DNA of 5,608 nt, taken from NCBI GenBank assembly GCA_030146905.1, contig JASLAV010000528.1:1-5608 (forward strand). Reading direction: 5' to 3'. Below the pieces are notes generated by a model. It was not told the DNA's origin and did no database searches. It worked only from the letters and a program-made list of their open reading frames with translations. This document shows positions 5,050 to 5,608 of the stretch, piece by piece. This stretch comes from Lentzea sp. (GTDB taxonomy: Bacteria > Actinomycetota > Actinomycetes > Mycobacteriales > Pseudonocardiaceae). Made by a program: the position numbers and the translations under genes. Each line of letters begins with the position of its first letter. Within the stretch, counting starts at the first letter, position 1.

Positions 5050-5608
5050 ACGCCGTCGCCGTGATCGCGGCCGTGGTGGCCGTGTGCGCCACGGCCATCG
5101 CCCTGTGGCAGGCGCGGGAGGCCAAGAACGCCCAGCAGGCTGCCGACAAGGCGCAGGACGCCGCCGAGAAGGCGATGGACGAGGCGCGGGCCGCGCGCAA
5201 GGCCGTGGAGCAGGCCACGTCCAGCGCTCTTCAGGCCAAGTCGGCCGCGGAAGAGGCCAGGAGGACGACGGCGAAGTCCGAGGAGGCGGCCCAGGCGGCG
5301 CGGGCGCTGGCCGACGAGGCCCAGTTCTCCGCCCAGCAGGCGACGGTGCAGATCAACGAGATGGCGGAGCTCCTCGCGGCCGAGCGGCAGCGGCGCGGCA
5401 TGCCCACGTTCGCGATCACGCCGGGGGCGCAGGACGAGTTCCGGCTCAGCTACTTCGGCGGGCCCGCCGTCATCGAGCAGCTCACCGTGTCGGTGGTGCC
5501 GGGGTCTCGCGTCCTCGGGCTGTCCCAGTACGACGAGCCCCCGAAGGAGCACCTCGACGTCGGGCCGCTCCACAACGGCTCCGCCATCACCTTCAGGGCC
5601 GCCACCGG
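5046..5608 (+). CDS. N-terminally membrane-anchored coiled-coil protein of unknown function (partial)
   Basis: The first 187 codons of a gene running off the right edge. Residues 3-21 (AVAVIAAVVAVCATAIALW) form one hydrophobic helix, either an uncleaved anchor or a signal-like segment. Residues 22-117 are an Ala/Glu/Lys/Arg/Gln-rich helix with no Pro or Gly and frequent Ala at heptad core positions, typical of a long coiled coil (repeated variants of EEAxxAAxxA). From G118-M-P120 composition changes sharply to a beta-like domain (TFAITPG, FRLSYFGGP, IEQLTVSVVPG) that continues beyond the window. The start ATG overlaps the stop of the preceding membrane-protein gene (5046-5049), so they are probably translated together and may form a complex at the membrane. 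No catalytic motif is visible. The function is unknown. Confidence 0.83.
   Translation, partial: MNAVAVIAAVVAVCATAIALWQAREAKNAQQAADKAQDAAEKAMDEARAARKAVEQATSSALQAKSAAEEARRTTAKSEEAAQAARALADEAQFSAQQATVQINEMAELLAAERQRRGMPTFAITPGAQDEFRLSYFGGPAVIEQLTVSVVPGSRVLGLSQYDEPPKEHLDVGPLHNGSAITFRAAT

Noticed and set aside
5112..5390. DNA tandem repeat in the coiled-coil region
   Set aside because: The periodicity is at protein level (Ala-rich heptads); the DNA does not repeat as exact units.
4497..5573. 358-residue open frame on the minus strand
   Set aside because: Antisense to the two membrane-protein genes. Composition (Arg/Leu/Gly then Ser/Ala) reflects the complementary strand, and no ribosome site or motif supports it.
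1..5608. CRISPR array, tRNA/rRNA, insertion sequence or attachment site
   Set aside because: No regularly spaced direct repeats, RNA gene motifs, transposase motifs or target duplications were seen in the window.

Overview
The window comes from a high-GC actinomycete. Third codon positions are strongly G/C, genes are tightly packed, and start/stop codons overlap. A Pseudonocardiaceae-type genome (the Lentzea, Saccharothrix or Amycolatopsis kind) would fit, but I infer that from base composition and protein flavour only.

Layout. Two genes run leftward: an N-acyl-D-amino-acid deacylase-like amidohydrolase (1-828, cut by the left edge) and, upstream of it, a fold-type III PLP enzyme of the D-serine dehydratase/D-threonine aldolase type (840-2132). 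An 85-bp divergent control region (2133-2217) separates them from three rightward genes: a PfkB kinase with 2-keto-3-deoxygluconate (KDG) kinase residues (2218-3183), an IclR-family regulator starting on the next base (3184-3930), and a RidA-family imine/enamine deaminase (3942-4322, probably from a TTG start). A 13-bp hairpin terminator (4342-4371) closes this unit. Beyond it are an 8-bp inverted repeat and a second, unrelated two-gene unit with an ATGA overlap: a two-TM membrane protein (4459-5049) and an N-terminally anchored coiled-coil protein cut by the right edge (5046 onward).

How the genes may work together. Read singly, the first five suggest 'D-amino acid catabolism', which leaves the kinase unexplained. 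Read together they form a coherent route for an N-acetylated 2-amino sugar acid: N-acetyl-D-glucosaminate is deacetylated (amidohydrolase) to D-glucosaminate, which the PLP enzyme dehydrates and deaminates to KDG. RidA clears the enamine/imine intermediate and the kinase makes KDPG. The IclR protein would be the sensor, and KDG is the known effector of the IclR-family regulator KdgR. This matches the logic of the oxidised-GlcNAc (ong-type) catabolic clusters described for oxidative chitin use in marine bacteria. Its presence in an actinomycete, with a divergent IclR-controlled layout, is the main point of interest. A KDPG aldolase and a transporter are not visible and would have to lie elsewhere.

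Control. The divergent region holds a good leftward promoter (TTGACG-17-TACACA), a weaker overlapping rightward candidate, and two inverted repeats. One of these, GTTGCA-N5-TGCAAC, covers the start codon of the PLP enzyme gene and is the best candidate operator for the IclR protein.
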